Assembly (NCBI GenBank): GCA_900113995.1
Contig: FORK01000016.1
Coordinates: 21,388 to 85,387, forward strand
From: Ruminococcaceae bacterium D5
GTDB taxonomy: Bacteria; Bacillota; Clostridia; Oscillospirales; Ruminococcaceae
Direction of reading: 5' to 3'
Length of the DNA stretch: 64,000 nucleotides
Shown: piece after piece, positions 7,785 to 16,663 of the stretch
Position numbering within the stretch: the first letter of the stretch is position 1
How the letters are laid out: the number at the start of each line of letters is the position of its first letter
Notes under the pieces: model-generated
What the model was told of the DNA's origin: nothing
Database searches by the model: none
The model's input: only the letters and a program-made list of their open reading frames with translations
Translations under genes and position numbers: made by a program

Positions 7785-8636
7785 ATGGTATCCTTCCCAC
7801 GCTTTGAATCGAACAGCAGAATCCGCAGGCTCGAGGTCGGTCTGATTGACCCCAACCCGGCCCAGCCGCGCAGGAGCTTCTCCCGGCAGTCCCTCGAGGA
7901 GCTGGCCGGGTCCATCCGGGCAAACGGGCTTCTCTCCCCCATCGCGGTGCGCCGGGCCGGGGACCGCTATCAGCTCATTGCCGGGGAGAGGCGGCTGATG
8001 GCCTTCCGTCTGCTCGGGGAAAGCCATATCCCTGCGATCATCGAACAGGCCGACGACCAGCGCAGCGCAACGCTGGCCATTGTCGAAAACCTTCAGCGGC
8101 AACAGCTCAACTTTTATGAGGAGGCGCGGGCCATCGCCACCCTCATGGAATCCGGGCCGCTGACTCAGAAGCAGGTGGCGGAACAGCTCGGCCTCTCCCA
8201 GCCCGCCGTCGCCAACAAACTGCGGCTTCTGAAGCTGCCCGAGTCGGTCGCCCTTCCGTTGATTGAGGCGGGTGCGGGCGAGCGGCATGCCCGGGCGCTG
8301 CTTCCGCTTGAGGGGGACCAGCTTCTCCGGGCCGCCCGGCAGGTGGCCGAGCGCCGCCTGAACGTTGTTCAGACCGAACGCCTCGTTGAGGAGCTGCGGC
8401 GTGAACCGCAGCCCCGCAAGGGCGGACGGATCGTCGTACTCAAGGATTTCCGCCTCTTCACCAATTCGATCGAGCGGGCAGTGGACCTGCTGCGGCAGGC
8501 CGGTGTGGGGGCAAAGGCCGAAAAATCCGAGGACGGCGACACCATAACCTACACCATCACCATTCCGAAGCAGGAGGTCCGACGGCCCCCTCTTCGCCCC
8601 TGCGATCAGACTCCGGCTCTCCGGTCGGTGTTTTGA
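7785..8636 (+). CDS. noc: Nucleoid occlusion protein Noc (ParB/Spo0J family)
   Basis: ParB-type CTP-dependent DNA-binding protein, 283 residues. The ParB N-terminal domain has IAGERRLMAFRLLG and VENLQRQQLNFYEEA. The central helix-turn-helix QKQVAEQLGLSQPAVANKLR followed by LLKLP is of the Noc rather than the Spo0J type (ANKLRLLKLP). Noc couples chromosome position to division by blocking septation over the nucleoid. The start at 7785 has AGGAGGG eight bases upstream; the promoter overlaps the earlier ATG. No parA partner is adjacent, again favouring Noc over ParB. Confidence 0.85.
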   Translation: MVSFPRFESNSRIRRLEVGLIDPNPAQPRRSFSRQSLEELAGSIRANGLLSPIAVRRAGDRYQLIAGERRLMAFRLLGESHIPAIIEQADDQRSATLAIVENLQRQQLNFYEEARAIATLMESGPLTQKQVAEQLGLSQPAVANKLRLLKLPESVALPLIEAGAGERHARALLPLEGDQLLRAARQVAERRLNVVQTERLVEELRREPQPRKGGRIVVLKDFRLFTNSIERAVDLLRQAGVGAKAEKSEDGDTITYTITIPKQEVRRPPLRPCDQTPALRSVF

Positions 8637-8660
8637 TGATAGATACCCCGCTGATTGACA

Positions 8661-8697
8661 CGAAGGAGGGCCGTCCTAAAAGGACGGCCCTCCTTCG
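8661..8697. terminator. Bidirectional terminator after noc
   Basis: Perfect 17-bp inverted repeat CGAAGGAGGGCCGTCCT around AAA. A short T-rich stretch (GAAATTTTTT) follows only 30 bases later, so a strong stem rather than a U run is the main evidence. Confidence 0.65.
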
Positions 8698-8734
8698 TGC
8701 ATGTCCCCGCTTCGACCGCCGAAATTTTTTCAAC

Positions 8735-8830
8735 GACACGCCGCAAGCGGGGGCCGGTTCTCCGGCAGCCTCGCCGGGCGCCGCAAGCGGGTTGGTTCTC
8801 CGGCCCCCGCTTGGCGTTTGGCCTTTTCTC
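8735..8830. repeat. Degenerate direct repeat of 40 bp
   Basis: CGCCGCAAGCGGG followed by GGTTCTCCGGC occurs at 8739 and 8779 (offset 40), with a further TTTTCTCCGGCAGCCCGG copy near 8823. It lies between noc and the minus-strand gene at 8874. Confidence 0.5.
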
Positions 8831-8873
8831 CGGCAGCCCGGAAAACGCCCGCCGCAGCGGCGGAGCCGCGCTC

Positions 8874-9380
8874 CTACTGCGGCGCGGCTCCGCAGAGCAG
8901 CAGCGCCGCTGCCGCCGCAAGAGCTTCCGGCAGCGAGGACTCGTCGGGCAGATCGAGCGCCATCTCGCAGGGCTCGACCGATTCTCCGTCGAGGGCGGCC
9001 ACCGTTCGCTGCAGCGAAATCATCGCCCGTTCCCCCTGCACGCTCGAAACAGTCACCGTATTTTTCGAACCGCGCCCCATGCTGATGACCTGCGCGGTAA
9101 GAATTCCCGGTGGCACCGGCAGTCCCTCTGCAATCAGCAGGTGCGCCCGGCGGGCAAGCACCGTCTGACCGCACGGTTCGAGGCAAACGAGGATGCAGCC
9201 CTCCCCCAGCTCGATCCGCTGCCCCGGGTGAGACGCTGCTACGATCAGCTCCGCGCCCGGACTGGCGGCGCATTCGCCGCGGGTAAAGAGCGAAACCCCC
9301 GTTCTTTCCCGCATCAGCGCCGCGATGCGCCCGGCGGCTGCGTCGCTCTCCGTTCCCGGCAGAACCACAACCATCGCCAT
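8874..9380 (-). CDS. Hypothetical protein
   Basis: 168 residues from the ATG at 9380, chosen because GAAGGGGG precedes it; a longer frame to 9479 runs through the terminator. It begins MAMVVVLPGTESDAAAGRIA and has a central GRGSKNTVTVSS segment. No signal peptide, membrane segment or known catalytic motif is visible. The C terminus is Ala/Leu-rich. I do not recognise the family. It lies downstream of the csoR terminator in the same direction and may be a separate unit. Confidence 0.5.
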   Translation of the reverse strand: MAMVVVLPGTESDAAAGRIAALMRERTGVSLFTRGECAASPGAELIVAASHPGQRIELGEGCILVCLEPCGQTVLARRAHLLIAEGLPVPPGILTAQVISMGRGSKNTVTVSSVQGERAMISLQRTVAALDGESVEPCEMALDLPDESSLPEALAAAAALLLCGAAPQ

Positions 9381-9468
9381 GAAAATTCCCCCTTCGGCCG
9401 TTTGGAAGCGTATTTTGCCCCACGCCCCCGTAAAACAGTAGTATTCTGCCCGGTTCAGACAGAAAAAA

Positions 9469-9499
9469 AGGGGCTGCAAAATTTACATCCGCAGCCCCT
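9469..9499. terminator. Bidirectional terminator after the copper operon
   Basis: AGGGGCTGC ... GCAGCCCCT with a 13-base loop. On the minus strand it is followed by a T run (A run 9463-9469 on the plus strand). It lies just past the csoR stop. Confidence 0.75.
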
Positions 9500-9504
9500 C
9501 TCCC

Positions 9505-9768
9505 TCAGCGGGAAAGCTTGTCAATAATTTTCATGACCTCATCGAGCTTTTCGTCGGCGTTCCCCGATTCAAGCGCCTCTCTGATGCAGCCATGCATATG
9601 GGCGCGAAGCACCTCACGGTTGGCGGTCCGCAGAACCGCCTCGGTAGCCAGAAGCTGGTTCGACAGATCGATGCAGTAGCGGTCCTCCTCGACCATTCGC
9701 AGCATTCCGTCGATCTGGCCGCGTGCCGTTTTGAGAAGGCGGTTGATTTTGTCCTTGTTGGCTCTCAT
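9505..9768 (-). CDS. csoR: Copper-sensing repressor CsoR
   Basis: 87-residue all-helical metal-sensing repressor. The Cu(I) ligands of the family are present: Cys32, His57 and Cys61 (C-x24-H-x3-C, within RYCIDLS and RAHMHGC). Binding of Cu(I) releases the operator. The start at 9768 has AAGGAGGAG directly upstream, which also overlaps the copA stop, so csoR is the last gene of the copA operon. A candidate operator lies in front of copA at 12364-12383, giving autoregulation. Confidence 0.92.
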   Translation of the reverse strand: MRANKDKINRLLKTARGQIDGMLRMVEEDRYCIDLSNQLLATEAVLRTANREVLRAHMHGCIREALESGNADEKLDEVMKIIDKLSR

Positions 9769-9778
9769 CGGCTCCTCC

Positions 9779-10012
9779 TTACCGGCCGAAAAGGCCCTTT
9801 TTCTCGGTGACGGCTCCCGGCTCAAACCCGGCGTCGGCGACGGCCCTGGTGAGAACCGCGTCGTCAACCTCGTGGGAAAGGGTGACGGTGGCGTTCTTTT
9901 TGGCGAGGTCCACCTTCGCGGCTTCAACCCCGTCAATCTGCGAGAGGGCTTTCTCCACAGAAGCCTGGCAGTGCTGACAGTGCATTCCTTCAACAGCGAT
10001 GATCTTTTTCAT
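9779..10012 (-). CDS. copZ: Internal CopZ-like copper chaperone start within copA
   Basis: The last 77 residues of the copA frame form a complete ferredoxin-fold copper chaperone beginning [15 protein letters not shown]. The DNA just before this Met reads GAGGAGGACAATCAA, an excellent ribosome site at normal spacing. A free CopZ of standard size could therefore be made by internal initiation as well as the fused protein. Whether one or both forms are made cannot be told from sequence. The likely origin is loss of the copA stop codon in a copA-copZ operon. Confidence 0.6.
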   Translation of the reverse strand: MKKIIAVEGMHCQHCQASVEKALSQIDGVEAAKVDLAKKNATVTLSHEVDDAVLTRAVADAGFEPGAVTEKKGLFGR

Positions 10013-12349
10013 TTGATTGTCCTCCTCGGTGTTGTTGTCGTTGAAAGCCGGGTCCTGCCGCCCGGCATGGCCTGCGGTGGGAAGCGGCCGGAATCCGCGC
10101 AGCCGCAGCGCGTTGGTCACGACGCAGAAGGAGCTCAGACTCATCGCCGCCGCGCCGAACATGGGGTTCAGGCGCAGCCCGAAAAGCGGGAAGAACGCTC
10201 CGGCTGCGAGCGGGATGCCGACGGCGTTATAAAAGAACGCCCAGAACAGGTTCGTTCGGATATTGCGGATCGTCGCGTGCGAAAGCCGGATGGCGGTCAC
10301 CAGATCCCGCAGGTCGCTCTTGATGAGCACGAGATCGGCCGATTCGATCGCCACATCGGTTCCGGCGCCGATCGCCGCGCCCACATCGGCGCGGGTGAGG
10401 GCGGGCGCGTCGTTGATGCCGTCCCCGACCATAGCCACCCGTCTGCCCTGCTCCTGCAGGGCGCGGACCTCCCGCTCCTTGTCCTGCGGGAGCACCTCGG
10501 CCACCGCCCTTTCGATGGAAAGCCGGGCGCGGATCGCTTCGGCGGTGCGGCGGTTGTCTCCGGTAAGCATAACCACTTCGAGCCCGAGGGAGCGCAGCGC
10601 GGCAATCGCCTCGGCGCTCGTCTCCCGCACCGGGTCGGCGGCCGCGATCACCCCGAGAAGCTCCCCCTCCTCCGCGAAGTAAAGGGGGGTCTTCCCCTCG
10701 GCGGCAAGCCGGTCGCAGGCCTCCCCGACGCGGGAAACGTCAACCCCCCGCTCCTGCATCAGCGCGAGATTGCCCGCCGCGCAGCGCTGTCCGCCGAGCA
10801 GGGCGGTTACGCCGCGACCTGAAACAGCCTGAAATTCCGAGACCTCAGAGACTGCAATCCCCTCCTCCCGCGCCCGCTCGAGGATCGCCTCGGCCAGCGG
10901 GTGCTCGGAGGGGGCCTCCAGAGCGGCGGCAGCGGCCAGCAGGCGGGATTCCCCGCCCTCCCCGGCCGGAATCAGGTCGGTGACCTGCGGCCTGCCCTCG
11001 GTGATGGTTCCGGTTTTGTCGAGCACCACTGTATTGACGCTGTGCAGCGTCTCCAGCGCCTCGGCGGATTTGAACAGGATGCCGTATTCCGCCCCCTTGC
11101 CGGTGGCAACCATGATGGCCACCGGAGTGGCAAGGCCGAGGGCACATGGGCAGGAGATGACCAGCACCGCAATGCCGGAGGAAATGGCAAACTCCGCCCC
11201 CTGGCCCAGAAAAAGCCAGACAAGCGTGGTGAGGAGTGCAATTCCGATGACTATCGGGACGAATACTCCGCTGATCCGGTCGGCCAGCTTGGCGATCGGC
11301 GCCTTCGAGCTGCCTGCCTCGTCCACCAGGCGGATGATCTGCGCCAGAGTGGTGTCGTCCCCGACCTTCTGCGCTTCAAAGCGGAAAAAGCCGGTCTTGT
11401 TGATGGTGGCGGCGACTACTGAATCCCCCGGCTGCTTCTCGACAGGGATGCTTTCTCCGGTGATGGCCGACTCATCGACCGCCGACGAGCCCTCGAGAAT
11501 CACCCCGTCAACCGGGATTCTCTGTCCCGGACGCACCACGACGGTGTCGCCGCGCTGCACCTCGGCCACCGGAATTTCCCGCTCCTCGCCGTTTTGCAGG
11601 ATGGTCGCGGTTTTAGGCGCAAGATCCATCAGACGGGCGAGGGCTTCGCCGGTGCGTCCCTTCGAGCGGGTTTCAAGAAATTTTCCGACGGTGATCAGCG
11701 CGAGGATCATTGCTGCCGACTCGAAATAGAGGTCCATGTGGTAGCGGTGCACCAGCTCCGCATTCCCCACTCCGAGCCCGTAGCCCATCCGGTAGATGGC
11801 AAAGACGCCGTAGACCAGCGAGGCGGAGGAGCCGATGGCGATGAGCGAATCCATATTCGGGGCGCGGTGCCAAAGCGAGCGGAATCCCACCTCAAAAAAG
11901 CTGCGGTTGACATAAACGACCGGCAGCGCCAGCAGGAATTGGGTCATCGCATAGCCGACGCTGTTCTCATATCCCGCGAGAAAGCCGGGCAGCGGCAGAC
12001 CGGCCATGTGTCCCATCGAAACGTACATCAGCGGAATCAGAAAGCCGATCGAAAGGATCAGCCGGCGCTTCATCGCGGCGAGCTGCTGCGCGACCAGGGA
12101 GCCGCCCTCCGGCGCGTTCTGCCGTTCTGCGGCCTTCTTTTCTCCCGTCGAGGCTCCGTAGCCCGCCGCCGTTACCGCCGCGGCGATTTCACCGACGCCG
12201 GTTTTTTCGGGGTCATAATCTACGGTCATCCGGTTGGCCAGCAGGCTGACCTCGACATGCTCCACCCCGGAAAGCTTTTTGACCGCGCGCTCGACGTTGG
12301 CCGAACAGGCGGAACAGGTCATCCCCGTCACCTGAAATGTCTGTTTCAT
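9779..12349 (-). CDS. copA: Copper-exporting P1B-type ATPase fused to a CopZ-like domain
   Basis: 856-residue Cu(I) efflux pump. Order: N-terminal heavy-metal-associated domain (GMTCSACS, Cys12/Cys15), membrane helices, the CPC metal motif at 400-402 ([11 protein letters not shown]), phosphorylated Asp444 in DKTGT, and GDGINDAP. CopA normally ends near NALRLRGF, around residue 753. Here a linker of about 25 residues leads in frame to a second metal-binding domain, [10 protein letters not shown], residues 780-856. The linker DNA contains a full ribosome site and ATG (see the internal copZ entry). The start at 12349 has AGGAGAG upstream; a longer frame runs back through repeats and is not credible. 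Confidence 0.93.
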   Translation of the reverse strand: MKQTFQVTGMTCSACSANVERAVKKLSGVEHVEVSLLANRMTVDYDPEKTGVGEIAAAVTAAGYGASTGEKKAAERQNAPEGGSLVAQQLAAMKRRLILSIGFLIPLMYVSMGHMAGLPLPGFLAGYENSVGYAMTQFLLALPVVYVNRSFFEVGFRSLWHRAPNMDSLIAIGSSASLVYGVFAIYRMGYGLGVGNAELVHRYHMDLYFESAAMILALITVGKFLETRSKGRTGEALARLMDLAPKTATILQNGEEREIPVAEVQRGDTVVVRPGQRIPVDGVILEGSSAVDESAITGESIPVEKQPGDSVVAATINKTGFFRFEAQKVGDDTTLAQIIRLVDEAGSSKAPIAKLADRISGVFVPIVIGIALLTTLVWLFLGQGAEFAISSGIAVLVISCPCALGLATPVAIMVATGKGAEYGILFKSAEALETLHSVNTVVLDKTGTITEGRPQVTDLIPAGEGGESRLLAAAAALEAPSEHPLAEAILERAREEGIAVSEVSEFQAVSGRGVTALLGGQRCAAGNLALMQERGVDVSRVGEACDRLAAEGKTPLYFAEEGELLGVIAAADPVRETSAEAIAALRSLGLEVVMLTGDNRRTAEAIRARLSIERAVAEVLPQDKEREVRALQEQGRRVAMVGDGINDAPALTRADVGAAIGAGTDVAIESADLVLIKSDLRDLVTAIRLSHATIRNIRTNLFWAFFYNAVGIPLAAGAFFPLFGLRLNPMFGAAAMSLSSFCVVTNALRLRGFRPLPTAGHAGRQDPAFNDNNTEEDNQMKKIIAVEGMHCQHCQASVEKALSQIDGVEAAKVDLAKKNATVTLSHEVDDAVLTRAVADAGFEPGAVTEKKGLFGR

Positions 12350-12363
12350 AATTTCTCTCCTAT

Positions 12364-12383
12364 CACCCCACTCCCCTGGGGTG
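12364..12383. promoter_or_regulatory. Candidate CsoR operator upstream of copA
   Basis: CACCCC-ACTCCCCT-GGGGTG, a G/C-rich inverted repeat of the kind bound by CsoR proteins, 15 bases upstream of the copA start codon. Assignment rests on position and base pattern only. Confidence 0.5.
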
Positions 12384-12429
12384 TTGATTTCGGAAACAGT
12401 ATAGCGCCTTTTCTGAAGAATTGCAAGGG

Positions 12430-12670
12430 GTCCGCGCTTATTTTGCCCCATGCACTTTGAAAAACAACGCGGGATGTTCAAAGCTTCGAAGAAGAGATTT
12501 ACTTTACCCTGCACACAAAACAGCGCCGTGTGCTCAAAGCTTAGAGAAAAGCGGCGCTTGACTCTGCATGCCCAAAAGCAATGCCGTATACGCAAAACTT
12601 CGGGAGGAAACGATCCCTTTGCCCTGCGCGTCCGCGCCAGAAAACGGCGGCGGGAAAAGGGGCTCGTGCC
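12430..12670. repeat. Degenerate tandem repeat of about 57 bp
   Basis: Units marked by CAAAGCTT at 12479 and 12535 and CAAAACTT at 12593 (offsets 56 and 58), each preceded by CCCTGCAC-like sequence. About three units and a diverged fourth. This fills most of the 385-bp gap between copA and the UPF0173 gene; no gene is seen in it. Confidence 0.7.
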
Positions 12671-12734
12671 GCCGCTGGACATCCCCCGGCTTTTCGGGTA
12701 AAATTGAAAAAAAGACATGACAGGAGGCTTTCGT

Positions 12735-13397
12735 ATGCAGATCACCTTTCTTGGACACGCCTGCTTTGAGCTGTCCGACGGCGTTCATACCCTGCTGGTG
12801 GACCCCTACCTGACCGGAAACGGGCTGGCCGCCAAAACCGCGGCAGAGGTCAACCCGGACTTCATCTTTGTGACCCATGCCCACGGCGATCACATTGGGG
12901 ATACGGTGTCGATCGCAAAGCGCACCGGCGCGGCTGTTTATGCGGTTGTTGAACTGGCCGACGGACTGCTGGCTAGGCAGGGGATTAAGACGGCCCGGGG
13001 CAATATCGGCGGCAGGCAGGCCACCCCCTTCGGCAGCGTCAAATATCTGCCCGCGGCCCACGGCAGTGGCGTACCGGGAGGCTTGGCCTGCGGTTATCTC
13101 TTTGAGATCGGCGGAAAAAAGATTTACCATGCGGGCGACACTGGGCTGATCGCGGATTTCTCGCTGCTTCGGGAAGAGAAACTCGACGCGGCGCTGCTGC
13201 CGATCGGTGATTTCTATACGATGGGCCCGGAGGACGCAGCCCGCGCTGCCGAGATGATCGGCGCGGGGCTGAGCATCCCGATGCACTATGACACCTTCCC
13301 GGTCATCCGTCAGGACCCCGAGCGTTTTCGGGCGCTGGCCGCCGCGCGAGGCTGCGAAGCTGCCGTGCTGCGGCCCGGTGAGAGCATCCGGCTCTGA
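12735..13397 (+). CDS. UPF0173 metal-dependent hydrolase
   Basis: 220-residue metallo-beta-lactamase-fold hydrolase. The metal motif is [10 protein letters not shown] near residue 50, with further ligands in HAGDTGL and PMHYDTFP. The start at 12735 ([11 protein letters not shown]) has AGGAGG seven bases upstream; an in-frame ATG at 12717 does not. Substrate unknown. The next gene follows after 74 bp in the same direction. Confidence 0.9.
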   Translation: MQITFLGHACFELSDGVHTLLVDPYLTGNGLAAKTAAEVNPDFIFVTHAHGDHIGDTVSIAKRTGAAVYAVVELADGLLARQGIKTARGNIGGRQATPFGSVKYLPAAHGSGVPGGLACGYLFEIGGKKIYHAGDTGLIADFSLLREEKLDAALLPIGDFYTMGPEDAARAAEMIGAGLSIPMHYDTFPVIRQDPERFRALAAARGCEAAVLRPGESIRL

Positions 13398-13471
13398 GAC
13401 CGCCCGATCCGTCAGGAAAAATCCGGTTTTCTGCATCTTCCAGCCGCTCAGGCAGTCAAAGGAGCCTGATT

Positions 13472-13873
13472 ATGAAACATCTTACCCGCGGAAGCGGCCT
13501 GACCGCCGCTCTCCTTTTTATCGTTCTGGCAGCGCTGATGCTTGCTGTGCGGGGCTGCGCCTTCCCTGCCGCTCCCGCCGGGGAAAAGCAGATCACCATC
13601 TCGGTGATCTACGCGGATGGTGCGGCCGAGCATTTCGGGATTTCCACCCGTGCGGACTGCCTGAAGGAAGCCGCCGAAGCGGTGCTGACCCTCGAGGGGG
13701 AGGAAACAGCCTATGGCTTCACCATCTACGCCGTCAATGGGGCCGAAGCCGACTTCCGAAAGGGGGAGGCATACTGGGCCATCTACGCCGACGGCGGCTA
13801 CGCCCAGTCGAGCGCCGACCGTTTGCCGGTTCTCGACGGAGGCACCTATGCCTTCATCTATGAAAGACTCTGA
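13472..13873 (+). CDS. DUF4430 domain-containing secreted or membrane-anchored protein
   Basis: 133 residues. The N terminus is an uncleaved or cleavable signal helix (LTAALLFIVLAALMLAVRGC) whose end, RGCAF, only loosely resembles a lipobox. The rest is a DUF4430 domain, related to the C-terminal domain of cobalamin-binding transcobalamins: GEAYWAIYADGGYAQSSADR and GGTYAFIYERL. It overlaps the ECF S-component gene by 26 bp, which suggests a surface binding protein working with that transporter. Cobalamin or a related corrinoid is the likely ligand by family; not proven. Confidence 0.8.
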   Translation: MKHLTRGSGLTAALLFIVLAALMLAVRGCAFPAAPAGEKQITISVIYADGAAEHFGISTRADCLKEAAEAVLTLEGEETAYGFTIYAVNGAEADFRKGEAYWAIYADGGYAQSSADRLPVLDGGTYAFIYERL

Positions 13874-14390
13874 GCGCGGGACTTCCGGCGCCCGGCGCGC
13901 GCGGGAGCTTGCGCGTCTGGGGTTCTGCGCCGGGTTGCTCTTTGTCCTGAAAGCGGCGCTGGCACCGCTGCCGAACATCGAGGCGGTGACCCTCCTGGTC
14001 ATCCTTTATACCCTCTGGTTCGGCCGCGGCGCCCTGCTGATTCTCTGCATCTTCGTGACACTGGAAGGGACGGTCTACGGATTTCATCTCTGGTGGATCG
14101 CCTACCTGTATGTATGGGTGGTCCTCTGGCTCGTGGTGACGCTGGCGGGCCGCCGGGAGAGAAGCCCCTTCTTTTGGGCGGCGCTGGGCGGAATCTTTGG
14201 CCTGAGCTTCGGCTTCCTTTGCTCGTTTCCTTATCTGGCAGCCGGGGGAATTCACACGATGCTCGGCTGGTGGGCCGCGGGAATCCCCTTCGACCTGATT
14301 CATGGCTTCGCCAACTTCGCGCTGATCCTCGTCCTCTTTTCTCCGCTCGACTCGCTTTGGAAAAGGGCCAACAGCTCGAAAACAAAATAG
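13848..14390 (+). CDS. ECF transporter substrate-binding (S) component
   Basis: 180 residues, five or six predicted membrane helices after a charged N terminus (for example TLLVILYTLWFGRGALLILC and LWWIAYLYVWVVLWLVVTLA). This is the size and layout of ECF S components, which pick up a vitamin and dock on a shared EcfTAA' energiser encoded elsewhere. The ATG at 13848 has GGAGG five bases upstream, inside the DUF4430 gene; 13860 is an alternative. Coupling to DUF4430 suggests corrinoid uptake. Confidence 0.75.
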   Translation: MPSSMKDSERGTSGARRARELARLGFCAGLLFVLKAALAPLPNIEAVTLLVILYTLWFGRGALLILCIFVTLEGTVYGFHLWWIAYLYVWVVLWLVVTLAGRRERSPFFWAALGGIFGLSFGFLCSFPYLAAGGIHTMLGWWAAGIPFDLIHGFANFALILVLFSPLDSLWKRANSSKTK

Positions 14391-14655
14391 AGTCATGACC
14401 TCCCCGGCCGTGCGCAGCCGGTCATCCATTGTGCAGTACCGTCTGCCGTCGATGCCTTGTCCGTTCAAAGCAATGAGCAGACCTTCTCCCGCCCAAGCAG
14501 AAGGCTATTTTGAGCGGCCTGTCGAACAAAAAGGGAGGCCGAGCCTGCCCGGCGGGCAGTGCCGTCTGGGTGGGGGCGTGCCTTTCCATGCATACGTCCA
14601 GTCTTTGATGAGGGGAGGAGTGTGCCCGGGAGACCGGCGCCGGAAGCACTGCCCC
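14391..14655. other. Gene-free stretch, convergent intergenic
   Basis: About 265 bp between the ECF gene and the terminator of ygiQ. No credible reading frame with a ribosome site, no repeat and no RNA motif recognised. Confidence 0.5.
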
Positions 14656-14689
14656 AAAAAGGGCATCCGCATACTGCGGATGCCCTTTT
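14656..14689. terminator. Bidirectional terminator between convergent genes
   Basis: AAAAAGGGCATCCGCA-TAC-TGCGGATGCCCTTTT, a perfect stem flanked by A and T runs, serving the ECF gene (plus) and ygiQ (minus). Confidence 0.85.
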
Positions 14690-14702
14690 CTGCATTTTGG
14701 TC

Positions 14703-16604
14703 TTACAGCCTTCTGCTTTTCTTTTTCCCGCCTTGAGAGGTGCGCGTCCGGCCCGCTGCCGCATGCGGATTGGTTCCCGGCTGAGTCCAGACCGCGGGGC
14801 GGGGGCCGGCCGGCGGCCGGATCAGGCACTCCTTCCCGAAACCGATCAAATCCTCGCGGCCTGCCCGCTCGAGTGCTTCCTTCACCAGTGCGTAGTTTTT
14901 GGGACTGCGGTACTGGATCAGCGCCCGCTGCATCGCCTTCTCATGGGGATTGGTCGGCACGTAGACCGGCTTCATGGTGCGCGGGTCAAGCCCGGTGTAA
15001 TACATCGCGGTCGAGATGGTCGAGGGGGTGGGGTAAAAATCCTGCACCTGCTCGGGCATACAGCCGAGGTCGCGCAGGTATTCCGCCAGCGCCACCGCAT
15101 CCTTCAGGGTGGAGCCGGGATGGCTGGACATCAGATAGGGCACGACGTACTGCTTTTTCCCCATCTCCTGATTAAGACGGCGGTATTTTTCCAGAAAGCG
15201 GCGGTAAACCGAATTGGAGGGCTTTCCCATCATCGAGAGCACCGGATCGGAGATGTGCTCGGGCGCAACCTTGAGCTGTCCCGAGACGTGATGGCGCACC
15301 AGCTCGCGCAGAAAGGTATCGTCCTTATCGCAGAGCAGGTAATCGAACCGGATTCCGCTGCGGACAAACACCTTCTTGACGCCGGGGATCGCCCGCAGCC
15401 TCCGCAGCAGCGTCAGGTAATCCCGATGATCGACGAAGAGGTTTTTGCAGGGGGTGGGGAACAGGCACTGCCGCTGGGGACAGACCCCCTTTTCGAGCTG
15501 CTTTTGGCAGCTCGGATGCCGGAAGTTGGCGGTCGGCCCGCCCACGTCGTGGATATAGCCCTTAAAATCCTTTTCCCGGGTCATCCGCGCCGCCTCCGCT
15601 GCGATGGAGTCGTGGCTGCGAACCTGGACGATCCGGCCCTGATGAAAGGTCAGGGCACAGAAGCTGCAGCCGCCGAAGCAGCCCCGGTTGGAGGTCAGGC
15701 TGAACCGGACCTCCCCGATCGCGGCGACCCCGCCCAGCGCCTCATAGGAGGGGTGGGCGTTCCGCCGGTAGGGCAGGGCGTAAACCCGGTCCATCTCGTC
15801 GGTGGAAAGCGGCTTCTGAGGTGGATTCTGTATGATAAAGCAGCCTTCGCCGTAGGGCTCCGCCAGACGTTTGGCAGAAAACGGGTCGGTGTTGCAGTAT
15901 TGGGTGTAAAAGCTCTCGGCATACCGTTTCCGGTCGGCCAGCAGCGCCTCGTAGGACGGCAGCGTCAGACAGTTATACACCTGATCGAGGCTTTGTGCGC
16001 GGTAAACCGTCCCGTCGACGAAGGTAATATCTTTGATATCCAGCCCGCCCGCAAGGGCGTCGGCCACCTGAACGACGCTGCGCTCCCCCATGCCGTACAT
16101 CAGCAGATCGGCCTGGCTGTCGAGCAGAATCGACCGTTTGAGAGAATCGGACCAATAATCGTAATGCGCCAGCCTTCGCAGGCTGGCCTCGATCCCGCCG
16201 ATCAGCACCGGCTTGCGGGGAAAGCTCCGGCGGATCAGGTTGCAGTAAACAATGGTCGCATAGTCGGGGCGCCTGCCCATCACGCCGCCCGGGGTAAAGG
16301 CGTCGGACGGCCTGCGCCGCTTGGAGACGGTATAATGGTTTACCATTGAATCCATATTCCCGCCGGTCACAAGGAAGGCGAGCCGGGGCTCGCCCAGCGC
16401 CAGAATGCTCTCCGGGCGCTTCCAGTCCGGCTGGGAGATGATTCCCACCCGATAGCCCGCGCTTTCCAGCACACGGGAAATGATGGCATGTCCAAAGGAA
16501 GGATGGTCCACATAGGCATCCCCGATTACATAGACAAAGTCGCACTGGTCCCAGCCGCGTTTCTCCATATCGGCCCTTGAAATCGGCAGAAAATCCTGCT
16601 TCAT
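14703..16604 (-). CDS. YgiQ family radical SAM protein
   Basis: 633 residues. An N-terminal domain of the UPF0313/YgiQ type (GDAYVDHPSFGHAIISRVLE) precedes a radical SAM core with the [4Fe-4S] motif RGCFGGCSFC around residue 305. The C-terminal region ends in a basic, low-complexity tail. The reaction is not known; YgiQ proteins are widespread in anaerobes. The start at 16604 follows GGGGTGG; seven codons upstream another ATG lacks a ribosome site. A promoter lies at 16635-16663. Confidence 0.92.
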   Translation of the reverse strand: MKQDFLPISRADMEKRGWDQCDFVYVIGDAYVDHPSFGHAIISRVLESAGYRVGIISQPDWKRPESILALGEPRLAFLVTGGNMDSMVNHYTVSKRRRPSDAFTPGGVMGRRPDYATIVYCNLIRRSFPRKPVLIGGIEASLRRLAHYDYWSDSLKRSILLDSQADLLMYGMGERSVVQVADALAGGLDIKDITFVDGTVYRAQSLDQVYNCLTLPSYEALLADRKRYAESFYTQYCNTDPFSAKRLAEPYGEGCFIIQNPPQKPLSTDEMDRVYALPYRRNAHPSYEALGGVAAIGEVRFSLTSNRGCFGGCSFCALTFHQGRIVQVRSHDSIAAEAARMTREKDFKGYIHDVGGPTANFRHPSCQKQLEKGVCPQRQCLFPTPCKNLFVDHRDYLTLLRRLRAIPGVKKVFVRSGIRFDYLLCDKDDTFLRELVRHHVSGQLKVAPEHISDPVLSMMGKPSNSVYRRFLEKYRRLNQEMGKKQYVVPYLMSSHPGSTLKDAVALAEYLRDLGCMPEQVQDFYPTPSTISTAMYYTGLDPRTMKPVYVPTNPHEKAMQRALIQYRSPKNYALVKEALERAGREDLIGFGKECLIRPPAGPRPAVWTQPGTNPHAAAGRTRTSQGGKKKSRRL

Positions 16605-16634
16605 TGCGCCACCCCGCTTTCTCATCGCTGTTCC

Positions 16635-16663
16635 AGTATATCAGATGACGTTCCGGTTGTCGA
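16635..16663 (-). promoter_or_regulatory. Sigma-A promoter of the ygiQ gene
   Basis: Minus strand TCGACA (16658-16663), 17-base spacer, TATACT (16635-16640), about 30 bases upstream of the start codon. Confidence 0.6.

Noticed and set aside
9731..12460. Several plus-strand open frames opposite copA
   Set aside because: Antisense to a gene with unmistakable P-type ATPase motifs; no ribosome sites and no domain features.
12350..12745. Upstream extension of copA by 132 residues
   Set aside because: It runs through a degenerate tandem repeat and the CsoR operator; the conserved start [13 protein letters not shown] has its own ribosome site.
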